The notes: generated from the letters alone by a model not told the origin. DNA of 64,000 nt from Mangrovimonas futianensis (GCF_021245805.1 NZ_JAJJNF010000006.1:186001-250000); one strand, 5' to 3'; positions 42,514 to 51,952 are shown, counted from the first letter of the stretch. Made by a program: numbers and translations.

Positions 42514-42544
42514 AAAAAAGGCCAAGATTAATTCTTGGCCTTTT
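42514..42544. terminator. Bidirectional terminator
   Basis: Stem GGCCAAGA-ttaat-TCTTGGCC (42520-42540) is flanked by six A and four T, between convergent stops at 42496 and 42563. Confidence 0.85.
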
Positions 42545-42562
42545 CATTTTCTATTGACAGCG

Positions 42563-42865
42563 TTATATTCGCACACCAACGGGTAGCATGCTTTTGTACT
42601 GTCTATTTCTTCTTATAAATTTGGCTATCTCTGGGCTCGTTGGAACCACACTTAAGTTTCTTTCTTCTATATCTTGTAATACTACTTTAATAAAGTCATT
42701 CTGAAACTCATCAGATTCTATATCACTTGGAATTATCAATTTCGTTAAAAAGATTTTCCTTTCCTGTAGAGAATATTCAATTTTCGCTAAGCTATTATCG
42801 ACTTTTAGCTCATATTGGCGCAAAAAGTCATTATCAATTAGTTCTGCTGCATCAATCATAATCAT
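42563..42865 (-). CDS. Degenerate YjdJ-type GNAT-like protein
   Basis: The protein has 100 residues. The chain follows the short YjdJ (Acetyltransf_CG) group of GNAT proteins: LAKIEYSLQERKIFLTKLIIP, a helix, then ERNLSVVPTSPEIAKFIRRNRQYKSMLP, comparable to the family's V-x-P-x-C-P-F-V-x-x-Y-I-x-R-H-P end. The acetyl-CoA loop that normally reads G-x-G-I/A after the P-P pair is replaced by ESDEFQNDFIK without glycines. CoA binding may be lost, and a non-enzymatic role is possible. Family assignment is moderate. Confidence 0.65.
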   Translation of the reverse strand: MIMIDAAELIDNDFLRQYELKVDNSLAKIEYSLQERKIFLTKLIIPSDIESDEFQNDFIKVVLQDIEERNLSVVPTSPEIAKFIRRNRQYKSMLPVGVRI

Positions 42866-42885
42866 TAAGTTTTATTCAATGGAAT

Positions 42886-42919
42886 TTGTAAGAAGTGAAC
42901 ACTATTTTCAATAGTTTTG
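42886..42919 (+). promoter_or_regulatory. Predicted promoter of the alpha/beta hydrolase
   Basis: TTG (42886-42888), a 23-nt spacer, then TAGTTTTG (42912-42919), 58 nt before the ATG. The spacer is at the upper end for Bacteroidetes. Confidence 0.5.
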
Positions 42920-42977
42920 TAACGCAAAGGTACGAAAAAATATTGTTAATAAGAAAAGTGTAAGTGGTTAAAGCCTT

Positions 42978-43640
42978 ATGGATCAAGAGCTAATTCATGT
43001 TTATTTTATGCCCGGAATGGCTGCGAAATCTACTATTTTCGAAAAAATAGAACTCCCTAAAGACCAATTTGAAATGCACTTTTTAGAATGGATCATTCCA
43101 TTAAAAAATGAATCCATTCAAAGTTATGCCAAGAGATTGTGTGAAAATATTGAACATGATAATATTGTTCTGGTGGGTGTTTCCTTTGGTGGGATTATGG
43201 TTCAGGAAATGTCAAAAATCATAAAGACCAGAAAGATTATTGTCGTTTCAAGTGTCAAGACTAAATATGAATTGCCAAGACGTATGAGAGCCATGAGAGC
43301 ACTTAAGGCGTATTGTTTAATTCCCAAAGAATTTCAAGCAAATGTGGATAAGTTGGCCAAATTTGCCTTTGGTAAAACTGCTACCGAACGTATTGATTTA
43401 TATAGGAAATTTCTATATATAAATGATCCGTCTTATTTAAAATGGGCTATTAAACAAGTGGTATGTTGGGATCAAAATAAACCACTGCCCAATACCATTC
43501 ACATTCATGGTGATAAGGATTTGGTATTTCCTAAACGATATATTAAGGATTGCGAATGTGTAAAGGGAGGTACGCACATCATGGTTGTCAACAGGTTTAA
43601 ATGGTTTAATGAACATTTACCAAATCTTATTTTAAGTTAA
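42978..43640 (+). CDS. Alpha/beta hydrolase
   Basis: The protein has 220 residues. The nucleophile elbow GVSFGG (near 66), a GDKDLVFP aspartate and a GGTHIMV histidine form a plausible Ser-Asp-His triad. There is no signal peptide, so it is cytosolic. The oxyanion region is probably VYFMPGMAAKST near the N-terminus. The substrate is unknown. Confidence 0.85.
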   Translation: MDQELIHVYFMPGMAAKSTIFEKIELPKDQFEMHFLEWIIPLKNESIQSYAKRLCENIEHDNIVLVGVSFGGIMVQEMSKIIKTRKIIVVSSVKTKYELPRRMRAMRALKAYCLIPKEFQANVDKLAKFAFGKTATERIDLYRKFLYINDPSYLKWAIKQVVCWDQNKPLPNTIHIHGDKDLVFPKRYIKDCECVKGGTHIMVVNRFKWFNEHLPNLILS

Positions 43641-43693
43641 AGTCCCTCAAAACATTATACTTTTTTTATACTTTTATAAAAAACTGAATTAGC

Positions 43694-44617
43694 ATGAAAT
43701 GGATTAAGAATTTGTTAGCTTTTGTTGGCTTATTCGCAGTAGTGAGCTTATTTGTTTACGCAATGCAAGATGCCCCTACCGATGAGAATTTTGAGAAGAA
43801 ATTGGTGAATGATTATAATGTGTATGCGCTTCAAATTCCTGATGATTTGGATTTCGCCAAAGAAGCGATGCCCTTAGAGAATCCAGATATCTATGAAAGG
43901 ATGGATCGTGAACTTTTAGTCAATACCTATTGGCAATCCAATGGCTTACTGATGTTTAAAAGGGCTAGAAAATATTTCCCCGTGATCGAACCTATTTTGA
44001 AAAAACACGGAATTCCAGAAGATTTTAAATATCTAGCTGTTATTGAAAGTGGATTGACCAATGCTGTTTCTCCTGCGGGTGCGCGAGGATTTTGGCAAAT
44101 TATGAAGGATACAGGTAGAGAGTTAGGGCTTGAGATAAATGATAATGTAGATGAGCGTTATAACCTCGAGTTAGCAACAGAGGCAGCTTGTCAATACCTC
44201 AAAAATTCTAAAGAAAGATTAGGAAGTTGGACTTTGGCTGCTGCGGCATACAATGCTGGCGAATTTGGTATAAAGAAGGAGTTGGAAAGACAAAATGTAA
44301 AAGATTACTATGATTTATTACTAGGAGAGGAAACAGGAAGGTATGTTTTTAGAATCGTTGCTTTAAAAGAAATCTTAAACCATCCAGATAAGTATGGCTT
44401 TAATTTTAGGGAGAAAGACTTGTATAAACCTATACCTACTTACAAGGTGGAGGTAGATACTGCCGTAACCGATTTTACCAAATTTGCAGACGATTATGGT
44501 ATCAATTATAAAATACTTAAAATCCACAATCCTTGGTTAAGGGAAAAGCACCTTAATAATAAGTCGAATAAACAGTATTTCATTGAGATTCCGAAAACAG
44601 GATCTTATGTGAACTAA
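43694..44617 (+). CDS. Membrane-anchored lytic transglycosylase (MltD/SLT family)
   Basis: The protein has 307 residues. One N-terminal hydrophobic segment (NLLAFVGLFAVVSLFVYA) is followed by an SLT domain: YLAVIESGLTNAVSPAGARGFWQIM with catalytic Glu in AVIESG, then AAAAYNAGEFGI. A short C-terminal beta-rich tail (TYKVEVDTAVTDFTKFADDY ... YFIEIPKTG) resembles a degenerate LysM-like module. It would cut peptidoglycan glycan strands with 1,6-anhydro product formation. It is followed by cls at 9 bp, so the two are likely co-transcribed. Confidence 0.92.
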   Translation: MKWIKNLLAFVGLFAVVSLFVYAMQDAPTDENFEKKLVNDYNVYALQIPDDLDFAKEAMPLENPDIYERMDRELLVNTYWQSNGLLMFKRARKYFPVIEPILKKHGIPEDFKYLAVIESGLTNAVSPAGARGFWQIMKDTGRELGLEINDNVDERYNLELATEAACQYLKNSKERLGSWTLAAAAYNAGEFGIKKELERQNVKDYYDLLLGEETGRYVFRIVALKEILNHPDKYGFNFREKDLYKPIPTYKVEVDTAVTDFTKFADDYGINYKILKIHNPWLREKHLNNKSNKQYFIEIPKTGSYVN

Positions 44618-44626
44618 TTCCCATAT

Positions 44627-46087
44627 ATGATAGAATATTTTAAGGAGAATCCCTGGCGCATTTTAATACTAATAAACTATATATTAGCTATTTCTGCAGC
44701 GTTTTTTATTATTCTTAAAAATATTAATCCAACCAAAACATTATCTTATGTTTTGGTTTTGGTTTTTTTTCCCTTTTTTGGATTATTGGTGTATTATTTC
44801 TTTGGTCAAGAATACCGGAAAAGTAAAATTTTTAACCGAAAGAATGTCCTCAATCAGAGTATAGTTAGAAGAATTCAGGATGAATTAAAATTAAATAATC
44901 GTGAAAAGCGCGAGTTGAAGGCAATCTTGGAGGATAAGGTTCGGTTGGTGAAGTTGATGTACAAAAATGAACATTCTCCTCTAACCTTGGAGAATAAGGT
45001 TCAATTATTAATTAACGGTGAGGCAAAGTTTGAATCTGTTTTAAACGATTTAAAAGAAGCAAAAGATCACATCCATTTAGAGTATTATATCTTTCATGAT
45101 GATGAAGCTGGAAATCCTGTCATTGATATATTATGTGAAAAGGCAAAACAGGGTATTGAGGTTAGGGTAAGTGTTGATGATGTTGGAAGTAAGTTTAGCA
45201 GAAATACAAAAAGGAGATTCAAGGAGTCTGGGGTTCAAGTCAATTATTTTATGCCTGTTTTTTTTCCATCCTTTACTGGGAAAATGAACTATAGAAACCA
45301 TAGAAAGATTATAATTATTGATGGGAAAATAGGGTATTTGGGAGGAATCAATATCTCAAAGGAATATTTAAATCCCGAGAATAAACCAACCCCATTTTGG
45401 AGAGATAGTCACTTGAGGATTGAAGGAGAGGCTGTTAAGCCATTACAAATTCAGTTTTTTATGACTTGGAATTTTGTTTCTTCAGAAAAGGTGAAGTTAG
45501 CCGATCGGTATTTTCCTGAAATTTTGGAAGATTATGATGATGTCCCCGTACAAATTGCTGGAAGCGGCCCCGATACAGATTGGGCTAATATTATGGAAGT
45601 CATATTCATGGCAATTGTTTCTGCAAGTAAATATGTTTACATCACGACGCCTTATTTCATTCCCAATGATGAAATAATTAAAGCTATTCAAATTGCCTCT
45701 AAAAGTGGAGTGAAGGTAAAGCTGTTAATTCCCAAAAATTCCGATTCTTGGACTGCCAAATATGCCTCCAATTCTTATCTGGAGCCGCTTTTGGAATCAG
45801 GCGTTGAGATTTACAGGTACTGTAAAGGAATCATTCATGCTAAAACCATTGTGGTTGACGATATTTTTTGCAGTGTAGGGACAGCCAATATGGACTATAG
45901 GAGCTTCAATATCAATTTTGAAATCAATGCTTTGATTTATCATGAAGATCAGACCATTATCTTAAAAAATCAATTTATGGAAGATTTAAAAGATAGTGAA
46001 GCGGTTGATTATGAAAGATGGTTACAACGACCTAAAATAAACAAACTGAAAGAATCTTTCTGTCGCCTTTTGGCACCTTTACTTTAA
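44627..46087 (+). CDS. cls: Cardiolipin synthase
   Basis: The protein has 486 residues. Two N-terminal transmembrane helices (about 11-29 and 38-60) form a PLDc_N anchor. Two HKD motifs are complete: HRKIIIIDGKIGYLGG (near 224) and HAKTIVVDDIFCSVGTANMDYRS (near 404). It condenses two phosphatidylglycerol molecules, or PE plus PG, at the inner membrane. It is convergent with the next gene, 1 bp apart. Confidence 0.95.
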   Translation: MIEYFKENPWRILILINYILAISAAFFIILKNINPTKTLSYVLVLVFFPFFGLLVYYFFGQEYRKSKIFNRKNVLNQSIVRRIQDELKLNNREKRELKAILEDKVRLVKLMYKNEHSPLTLENKVQLLINGEAKFESVLNDLKEAKDHIHLEYYIFHDDEAGNPVIDILCEKAKQGIEVRVSVDDVGSKFSRNTKRRFKESGVQVNYFMPVFFPSFTGKMNYRNHRKIIIIDGKIGYLGGINISKEYLNPENKPTPFWRDSHLRIEGEAVKPLQIQFFMTWNFVSSEKVKLADRYFPEILEDYDDVPVQIAGSGPDTDWANIMEVIFMAIVSASKYVYITTPYFIPNDEIIKAIQIASKSGVKVKLLIPKNSDSWTAKYASNSYLEPLLESGVEIYRYCKGIIHAKTIVVDDIFCSVGTANMDYRSFNINFEINALIYHEDQTIILKNQFMEDLKDSEAVDYERWLQRPKINKLKESFCRLLAPLL

Positions 46088-46088
46088 T

Positions 46089-46661
46089 TTACCGACGTTT
46101 CCCTGGGCGTTGTTGTCTATGTCCTCCAAAATGTTGATTAGGCATTTGGGCACGTTTCATGTTTTCCTTCATCATTTTGATTTGTTCATTCAACATGTTG
46201 TGCTTGTCTAGCTTTTGAGCTTCATTCAAAAGAGCTTGAGCTTCTGTTTTTCTTCTTTTAGCAAAAGCAATACCCGCCAAATTTAATTTAGCCATAGCCA
46301 AATCATGATCCATTGCGAGACCTAGTGAGATGGCTTTCTTAAAGTATTTTTCAGCATCATTCATATTGCTTTGAGAAACCATAATTCCATGAAGATAATT
46401 GTAGTATCCTTGCTGCTTTTTAACTAAAGCGCCCTCTGGGTTCTTTATTTTGTCTAACCATTTTTTGGCACCTTCAAAGTCTTGTTTTCGCAATCTTAAA
46501 AATGCTAAAAGAATCATTTCATTCTTAAAATAGAGGAAAATAAAAATCCCAGCTAATAAGATGAACATGATGCCATTACCAATATTTCCTTCAATGAATT
46601 GATAAACGGCATAAGCTAATACTAGGACTGCAATAACGAGTTTGAATATTTTATTGAACAT
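46089..46661 (-). CDS. Membrane-anchored TPR-like protein
   Basis: The protein has 190 residues: two transmembrane segments (about 6-22 and 28-46), then a short TPR-like run (QDFEGAKKWLDKIKNPEGALV, NMNDAEKYFKKAISLGL, RKTEAQALLNEAQKLDK) and a basic, Gln-rich tail (QRPGKRR). It is a small scaffold of unknown partner, facing the cytoplasm if the N-terminus is inside. No named family was recognised. Confidence 0.72.
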   Translation of the reverse strand: MFNKIFKLVIAVLVLAYAVYQFIEGNIGNGIMFILLAGIFIFLYFKNEMILLAFLRLRKQDFEGAKKWLDKIKNPEGALVKKQQGYYNYLHGIMVSQSNMNDAEKYFKKAISLGLAMDHDLAMAKLNLAGIAFAKRRKTEAQALLNEAQKLDKHNMLNEQIKMMKENMKRAQMPNQHFGGHRQQRPGKRR

Positions 46662-46804
46662 AAACTGCTATGAATGATCTTTAAATAATTAATTTTGCTG
46701 CAAATTTAATATGTTTAAATTTGAAATCACACCTCAAAAATGGGTTTTTCAAATTTTGTTTGCAAACAAGCAAATATTAAAATTAAAATATTTTTTAAAT
46801 AAGG

Positions 46805-46835
46805 TTTGCTAAATAAAAAAGCCTTTGTATATTTG
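46805..46835 (+). promoter_or_regulatory. Predicted rpmH promoter
   Basis: TTTG (46805-46808), a 19-nt spacer and TATATTTG (46828-46835) form a textbook Bacteroidetes promoter. The rpmH ATG is 72 nt further on. Confidence 0.8.
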
Positions 46836-46907
46836 CACGCACTTTTGGATACCCCAAAGGTTTTGATAGTTAATTAGGAATTATTCAGATAATAAAGATA
46901 CAAGGAA

Positions 46908-47066
46908 ATGAAAAGAACGTTTCAACCATCAAAGAGAAAGAGGAGAAATAAACATGGCTTTAGAGAGCGTATGGCTTCAGCCAATGGTAGAAAAGTACTT
47001 GCTCGTAGAAGAGCCAAGGGTAGAAAGAAATTAACTGTATCTTCTGAATCAAGACATAAGAGATAA
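46908..47066 (+). CDS. rpmH: 50S ribosomal protein L34
   Basis: A 52-residue, highly basic protein: MKRTFQPSKRKRRNKHGFRE, then RMASANGRKVLARRRAKGRK and KLTVSSESRHKR. This is the full L34 sequence pattern. It has its own promoter and terminator. Confidence 0.97.
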   Translation: MKRTFQPSKRKRRNKHGFRERMASANGRKVLARRRAKGRKKLTVSSESRHKR

Positions 47067-47093
47067 ATGATTAACAATGGTTAATATAAAAAA

Positions 47094-47121
47094 GGTGTTA
47101 CTAAGAGTAGCGCCTTTTTTT
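47094..47121 (+). terminator. Terminator of rpmH
   Basis: Stem GGTGTTAC / GTAGCGCC (two G-T pairs) with a 5-nt loop and seven T, 28 bp after the L34 stop. Confidence 0.82.
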
Positions 47122-47140
47122 ATGTCTCGTATTCATTCAC

Positions 47141-47148
47141 TATTTTTG
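47141..47148 (+). promoter_or_regulatory. Predicted carB -7 box
   Basis: TATTTTTG fits TAnnTTTG, 28 nt before the carB ATG and directly after the rpmH terminator. No clear -33 TTG. Confidence 0.4.
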
Positions 47149-47176
47149 CAAAAACAAATAAACTTCATTATAAAAG

Positions 47177-50029
47177 ATGCCTAAAGATTCAAGTATCAAG
47201 TCAATTTTAATTATTGGTTCAGGTCCCATCATTATTGGTCAAGCTTGTGAATTTGATTATTCTGGAAGTCAAGCCTTGAGATCTTTGAGAGAGGACGGAA
47301 TTGAAACCATTCTTATTAATTCAAACCCAGCAACCATCATGACAGACCCATCAATGGCTGATCATGTTTATTTGTTGCCATTGACTACCAAATCCATAGT
47401 TCAAATATTAAAGGATCACCCTCAGATTGATGCTGTTTTACCTACAATGGGTGGGCAGACCGCTTTGAATTTATGTATTGAAGCAGACGAAAAGGGTATT
47501 TGGAAGGATTTTGGAGTAAAAATCATTGGTGTTGATATCGATGCTATCAACATTACAGAAGACCGTGAGAAATTCCGTGAATTGATGTTGGAAATAGGTG
47601 TTGGTATGGCACCTCAAGCAACTGCGACTTCATTTTTAAAAGGTAAAGAAATAGCACAGGAATTTGGATTCCCGTTGTGTATTAGAGCATCTTTTACCCT
47701 CGGTGGAGCAGGGGCTTCTATTGTCTATAATGAAGAAGAGTTTGATGAATCATTAACCAGAGGACTGGAAATTTCCCCCATCCACGAAGTTATGATAGAT
47801 AAGGCCATGATGGGCTGGAAAGAGTATGAGTTAGAGCTACTTCGTGATAAAAATGACAATGTTGTTATTATTTGTACCATAGAAAATATGGATCCTATGG
47901 GAATCCATACAGGTGACTCAATTACAGTTGCACCTGCTATGACATTGTCTGACAAGACCTTCCAAAAAATGCGTGATATGGCCATCCTTATGATGCGTAG
48001 TATCGGTGATTTTGCAGGAGGATGTAACGTTCAGTTTGCAGTAAGCCCAGATGAGAATGAAGAAATTATTGCTATTGAAATTAATCCTCGGGTTTCTCGT
48101 TCATCTGCTTTAGCCAGTAAAGCTACAGGTTATCCAATTGCTAAGATAGCATCTAAGTTGGCTTTGGGTTATACTCTAGATGAGTTAAACAATCAAATTA
48201 CACAATCGACCTCTGCTTTATTTGAGCCTACATTAGATTATGTTATCGTTAAAATTCCTAGATGGAACTTCGATAAGTTTGAAGGTAGTGACAGAACTCT
48301 TGGTCTTCAAATGAAATCTGTGGGAGAAGTGATGGGAATTGGAAGATCCTTCCAAGAAGCACTTCATAAGGCCACACAATCATTAGAAATTAAGAGAAAT
48401 GGTTTGGGAGCCGATGGTAAGGGGTATAAAAATTATGATCAAATCATCAGTAAATTAACCCATGCTAGTTGGGATCGCGTCTTTGTGATTTATGATGCTA
48501 TTCAAATGGGTATACCATTGAGTAGAATTCATGAAATCACTAAAATAGACATGTGGTTCTTGAAGCAATATGAGGAATTATATTTCCTAGAAAAGGAAAT
48601 TTCGCAATATACTATTGAAACTTTAGACAAGGATTTACTTTTAGAGGCAAAACAAAAAGGCTATGGTGACCGTCAGATTGCACATATGCTGAATTGTTTA
48701 GAAAGCGAAGTCTACAAGAAGCGTGAGGAACTAGGAATTAATAGGGTTTACAAGTTAGTTGATACTTGTGCTGCAGAGTTTCAAGCGCAGACACCATATT
48801 ACTACTCTACCTTTGAAAATGAGGTAAAAACTAAAGATGGCAATGTTTTTACAGAAAATGAAAGTGTTGTTACTGATAAGAAGAAAATCATTGTATTAGG
48901 TTCTGGGCCGAACAGAATTGGTCAAGGTATCGAGTTTGATTACTGTTGTGTTCATGGGGTGTTAGCCGCAGCTGAGTGTGGTTATGAAACCATTATGATC
49001 AACTGTAATCCAGAGACGGTTTCTACAGATTTTGATACCGCCGATAAATTATACTTTGAGCCCGTTTTCTGGGAGCATATTTATGATATTATTAAGCACG
49101 AAAAACCAGAAGGTGTTATTGTTCAATTAGGAGGTCAAACAGCTCTCAAATTGGCTGAAAAACTGGATCGTTATGGTGTGAAAATTATTGGAACCAGTTA
49201 TCAATCATTAGATTTGGCTGAAGATAGAGGAAGCTTCTCAACGTTACTGAAAGAAAATAACATTCCTTATCCAGAATTTGACACGGCGGAAACTGCTGAA
49301 GAAGCCTTAAAAGTAGCTGATAAATTGGATTTCCCAATTTTGGTTCGTCCTTCTTATGTATTAGGAGGGCAAGGAATGAAAATTGTCATCAATAAAAAGG
49401 AATTGGAAGAGCATGTCGTTGATTTATTGAGAAGTATTCCTAATAATAAACTGCTTTTAGATCACTACTTGGATGGTGCTATTGAGGCTGAGGCTGATGC
49501 CATTTGTGATGGTGAAAATGTATATATAATAGGTATCATGGAGCATATTGAGCCATGTGGAATACATTCAGGGGATAGTAATGCAACGCTTCCTCCATTC
49601 AACTTAGGAGATCTGGTTTTACAACAAATTAAAGATCATACAAAGAAAATTGCCTTGGCGTTGAATACAGTAGGGTTGATTAATATTCAGTTTGCTATTA
49701 AGGATGATATGGTTTATATAATAGAAGCTAATCCTAGAGCATCTAGAACAGTGCCATTTATTGCAAAGGCATATGGAGAGCCTTACGTAAACTTTGCAAC
49801 CAAAGTAATGCTTGGAGAGAAAAAAGTAACTGATTTTGATTTCAAGCCACACTTAGAAGGATATGCGATAAAACAGCCCGTATTCTCTTTCAACAAGTTC
49901 CCTAAGGTTAATAAGAAATTAGGACCAGAAATGAAGAGTACAGGTGAAAGTATCTTATTTATTGATAGTTTAAAGGATGATGAATTCTACAACCTTTACG
50001 CTAGAAGAAAAATGTACTTGAGCAAATAA
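47177..50029 (+). CDS. carB: Carbamoyl-phosphate synthase large subunit, short form without MGS domain
   Basis: The protein has 950 residues. Both ATP-grasp halves are complete (GSGPIIIGQACEFDYSGSQAL at the start; GSGPNRIGQGIEFDYCCVHG at the second half; RPSYVLGGQGMKIV). The sequence stops soon after LGPEMKSTGESILF (near 915). E. coli CarB continues for about 120 more residues as the methylglyoxal-synthase-like domain that binds UMP, IMP and ornithine. The short length is, as far as I recall, the normal form in Flavobacteriaceae. The enzyme supplies carbamoyl phosphate for pyrimidines and arginine with CarA, which is not in the window. Confidence 0.95.
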   Translation: MPKDSSIKSILIIGSGPIIIGQACEFDYSGSQALRSLREDGIETILINSNPATIMTDPSMADHVYLLPLTTKSIVQILKDHPQIDAVLPTMGGQTALNLCIEADEKGIWKDFGVKIIGVDIDAINITEDREKFRELMLEIGVGMAPQATATSFLKGKEIAQEFGFPLCIRASFTLGGAGASIVYNEEEFDESLTRGLEISPIHEVMIDKAMMGWKEYELELLRDKNDNVVIICTIENMDPMGIHTGDSITVAPAMTLSDKTFQKMRDMAILMMRSIGDFAGGCNVQFAVSPDENEEIIAIEINPRVSRSSALASKATGYPIAKIASKLALGYTLDELNNQITQSTSALFEPTLDYVIVKIPRWNFDKFEGSDRTLGLQMKSVGEVMGIGRSFQEALHKATQSLEIKRNGLGADGKGYKNYDQIISKLTHASWDRVFVIYDAIQMGIPLSRIHEITKIDMWFLKQYEELYFLEKEISQYTIETLDKDLLLEAKQKGYGDRQIAHMLNCLESEVYKKREELGINRVYKLVDTCAAEFQAQTPYYYSTFENEVKTKDGNVFTENESVVTDKKKIIVLGSGPNRIGQGIEFDYCCVHGVLAAAECGYETIMINCNPETVSTDFDTADKLYFEPVFWEHIYDIIKHEKPEGVIVQLGGQTALKLAEKLDRYGVKIIGTSYQSLDLAEDRGSFSTLLKENNIPYPEFDTAETAEEALKVADKLDFPILVRPSYVLGGQGMKIVINKKELEEHVVDLLRSIPNNKLLLDHYLDGAIEAEADAICDGENVYIIGIMEHIEPCGIHSGDSNATLPPFNLGDLVLQQIKDHTKKIALALNTVGLINIQFAIKDDMVYIIEANPRASRTVPFIAKAYGEPYVNFATKVMLGEKKVTDFDFKPHLEGYAIKQPVFSFNKFPKVNKKLGPEMKSTGESILFIDSLKDDEFYNLYARRKMYLSK

Positions 50030-50051
50030 GAAGTAAGTATTCTAAAATAAA

Positions 50052-51935
50052 TCAATTATAATCTACGAGTTTGGGCTTACCAAACTCGTAGTCTATATAT
50101 TGGAATTCCTGATTGTCAATTGAATTCATCTTGAAGCGATTGTTTCCTGTTCCAGGAATTTGATTGTACCAAGCTAATGACAAATGGAAATTACTAAATA
50201 TCAAATAATCATTTGTAAATAGGATACCTAATCCAACTTTAGCAAACCCTTTTCCGTTAAATAATTTTTTATCATCCCCATTTATAAGTCCAAAGGAGGC
50301 ATTCAAAAATGGAGATAATCTAAAGCCTAAAAAAGAATAGGGAGAATAGGACTGTATTTGAATATTGGTAAGCCATTTTTTGGTTCCTCTCACTTCTAAA
50401 CTATAAAACCCCTCAATACCTACCGGGCTATTGCCATCTAGACCTATTTTATCACCGTAAGCATCTAATCGGTTGTTTCCAAGTATTAGGTCAGACCATA
50501 TAAAATGTCTGAATTTCCAATCAGACCAGCTCATCAGTTTGGTGTAGTAATGAGCTTTAATAGACAAGGCTGTTTGTTCACTTTTACCATTACTTAGAAA
50601 TCCACCATATTGCAGGTCTGTTCCCAGATAGCCAAATGAAAAGTAATTACCTGCTGCAATCCGGCCACCCAAATACATGCGGTTTCTGTTATTTTTATTT
50701 TGAACGCCAGTTGTAATCCCATAAGATGCCCCGATAGGAACATCTTCAATAATATCATAGTTTTTAATAAATCTATCCTGCACAAAGGACCGCTGTGAAA
50801 ACCCAACTCCCATGAGCCAAAATTTTTCATCGCTATAGTAATTTAATGGATCTAATTCAGGACCCGGGCTATCTAAGTATTGATTATTATAATATCTTGA
50901 TGAAACAATAAACTTATTTAATCGGGGATCAAATGGAGTTAGGTTCTTAAATAAATCAAACGCTACTGCTCCCCAATAGTCTTGAAGGTTGTACTTGAAT
51001 CTTTGGGATGGAATTTCTAGATCATTTGGAATAGAGTCTTGGTAAGTTTTTTGTCCAATATAAACACCTCCAGCCCAACGAGCTAATGGGGAAAAGAAAT
51101 TTCTTTCCAACGAAATGCTTTTATCATAATGATCATATTCATTGATGTAATACTCAAGATTGAAACTTACAAAGCTTCTTTGGATGTTATAAATGCGATA
51201 TCTAGTTTGAAACGTATTCCTGTTATTGTCAAAATTTTGTTCATATCGATTATCAAATTCATGTCCCCACCCCATAAAATTTCGCTCCCTTAACCGAACC
51301 TCTACTTTAGAATTTGAATAAGAACCACTTGGAATTAAACTCCAAGAATCTAAAGAATATATATACACATCAACACTGTCTGGTGAGGTTTCAATTGGTT
51401 GCAGGTCAATTCTAACTCGCCTTATGAATCTTTGGCTTCTCATAAGACGCTCAGATTCCACTATTTTTAGTGAATCTATGGCATCTCCTTCTTTTTGAAG
51501 CATGTAATTTTTAAGGACAAATTCCTTGGTTTTTACATGGAGAGCATTTCCTGCTTTTTCCAAAAACTTCTGTGGTTGTACAGTCGTATCTCTTATAGAA
51601 TGCCCAAATGGATCTTGGCTTATGATATGAATTTTTCTGATGTATTTGCCCTCCATGCTTTTGATTGAAGATTGGTGATCTAACATCATTTTCACTGTTT
51701 CTTTGTCTTTTTGAGTTTCTGGATTTCTAACTAAATACTTGTATAAAAGTTTATTGAATTTATTGTCGTCCTTCTTTTCCTCTACAAATTCAATAAGGTT
51801 GTCCTTTTTTACTTTGATGGTATCCGTAGTGATTATGGAATCTTTTTTTTGGTTGGGGTTCTGGGAATACAGAAGTGAAACTGAAAGCAGAGTAAGGCAA
51901 AGCAGTCCCTTTTTTATGTAGGTAAAAAGATTCAT
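50052..51935 (-). CDS. Outer-membrane protein with POTRA-like N-terminus (Omp85-like)
   Basis: The protein has 627 residues with signal peptide MNLFTYIKKGLLCLTLLSVSLLYSQ. Residues about 95-200 have a POTRA-like pattern (IRKIHIISQDPFG ... KEFVLKNYMLQKEGDAIDSLKIVESERLMRS). The rest is a beta-barrel with alternating aromatic strands (RERNFMGWGHEFDNRYEQNF, GFRLSPFLNASFGL, GFAKVGLGILFTNDY) but no terminal Phe. It is the third gene after the SatD-type regulator and DUF3307 protein, 17 bp behind the latter. Possible roles are insertion or export at the outer membrane; the Omp85 link is by pattern only. The C-terminal coding sequence forms a 12-bp hairpin. Confidence 0.68.
   Translation of the reverse strand: MNLFTYIKKGLLCLTLLSVSLLYSQNPNQKKDSIITTDTIKVKKDNLIEFVEEKKDDNKFNKLLYKYLVRNPETQKDKETVKMMLDHQSSIKSMEGKYIRKIHIISQDPFGHSIRDTTVQPQKFLEKAGNALHVKTKEFVLKNYMLQKEGDAIDSLKIVESERLMRSQRFIRRVRIDLQPIETSPDSVDVYIYSLDSWSLIPSGSYSNSKVEVRLRERNFMGWGHEFDNRYEQNFDNNRNTFQTRYRIYNIQRSFVSFNLEYYINEYDHYDKSISLERNFFSPLARWAGGVYIGQKTYQDSIPNDLEIPSQRFKYNLQDYWGAVAFDLFKNLTPFDPRLNKFIVSSRYYNNQYLDSPGPELDPLNYYSDEKFWLMGVGFSQRSFVQDRFIKNYDIIEDVPIGASYGITTGVQNKNNRNRMYLGGRIAAGNYFSFGYLGTDLQYGGFLSNGKSEQTALSIKAHYYTKLMSWSDWKFRHFIWSDLILGNNRLDAYGDKIGLDGNSPVGIEGFYSLEVRGTKKWLTNIQIQSYSPYSFLGFRLSPFLNASFGLINGDDKKLFNGKGFAKVGLGILFTNDYLIFSNFHLSLAWYNQIPGTGNNRFKMNSIDNQEFQYIDYEFGKPKLVDYN
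50063..50091 (-). terminator. Hairpin encoded in the last codons of the outer-membrane protein gene
   Basis: A perfect 12-bp stem, CTACGAGTTTGG-gctta-CCAAACTCGTAG, overlaps codons for YEFGKPKLVD, ending 11 bp upstream of the coding end at 50052. A/T-rich sequence follows on the minus strand but no pure T run. The convergent carB stop is 34 bp away. Confidence 0.6.
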
Positions 51936-51952
51936 TTCAAAACATATGTTAG

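Noticed and set aside
47177..50029. CarB as a truncated pseudogene
   Set aside because: Both ATP-grasp halves are intact, and the short length is, to my knowledge, normal for Flavobacteriaceae.
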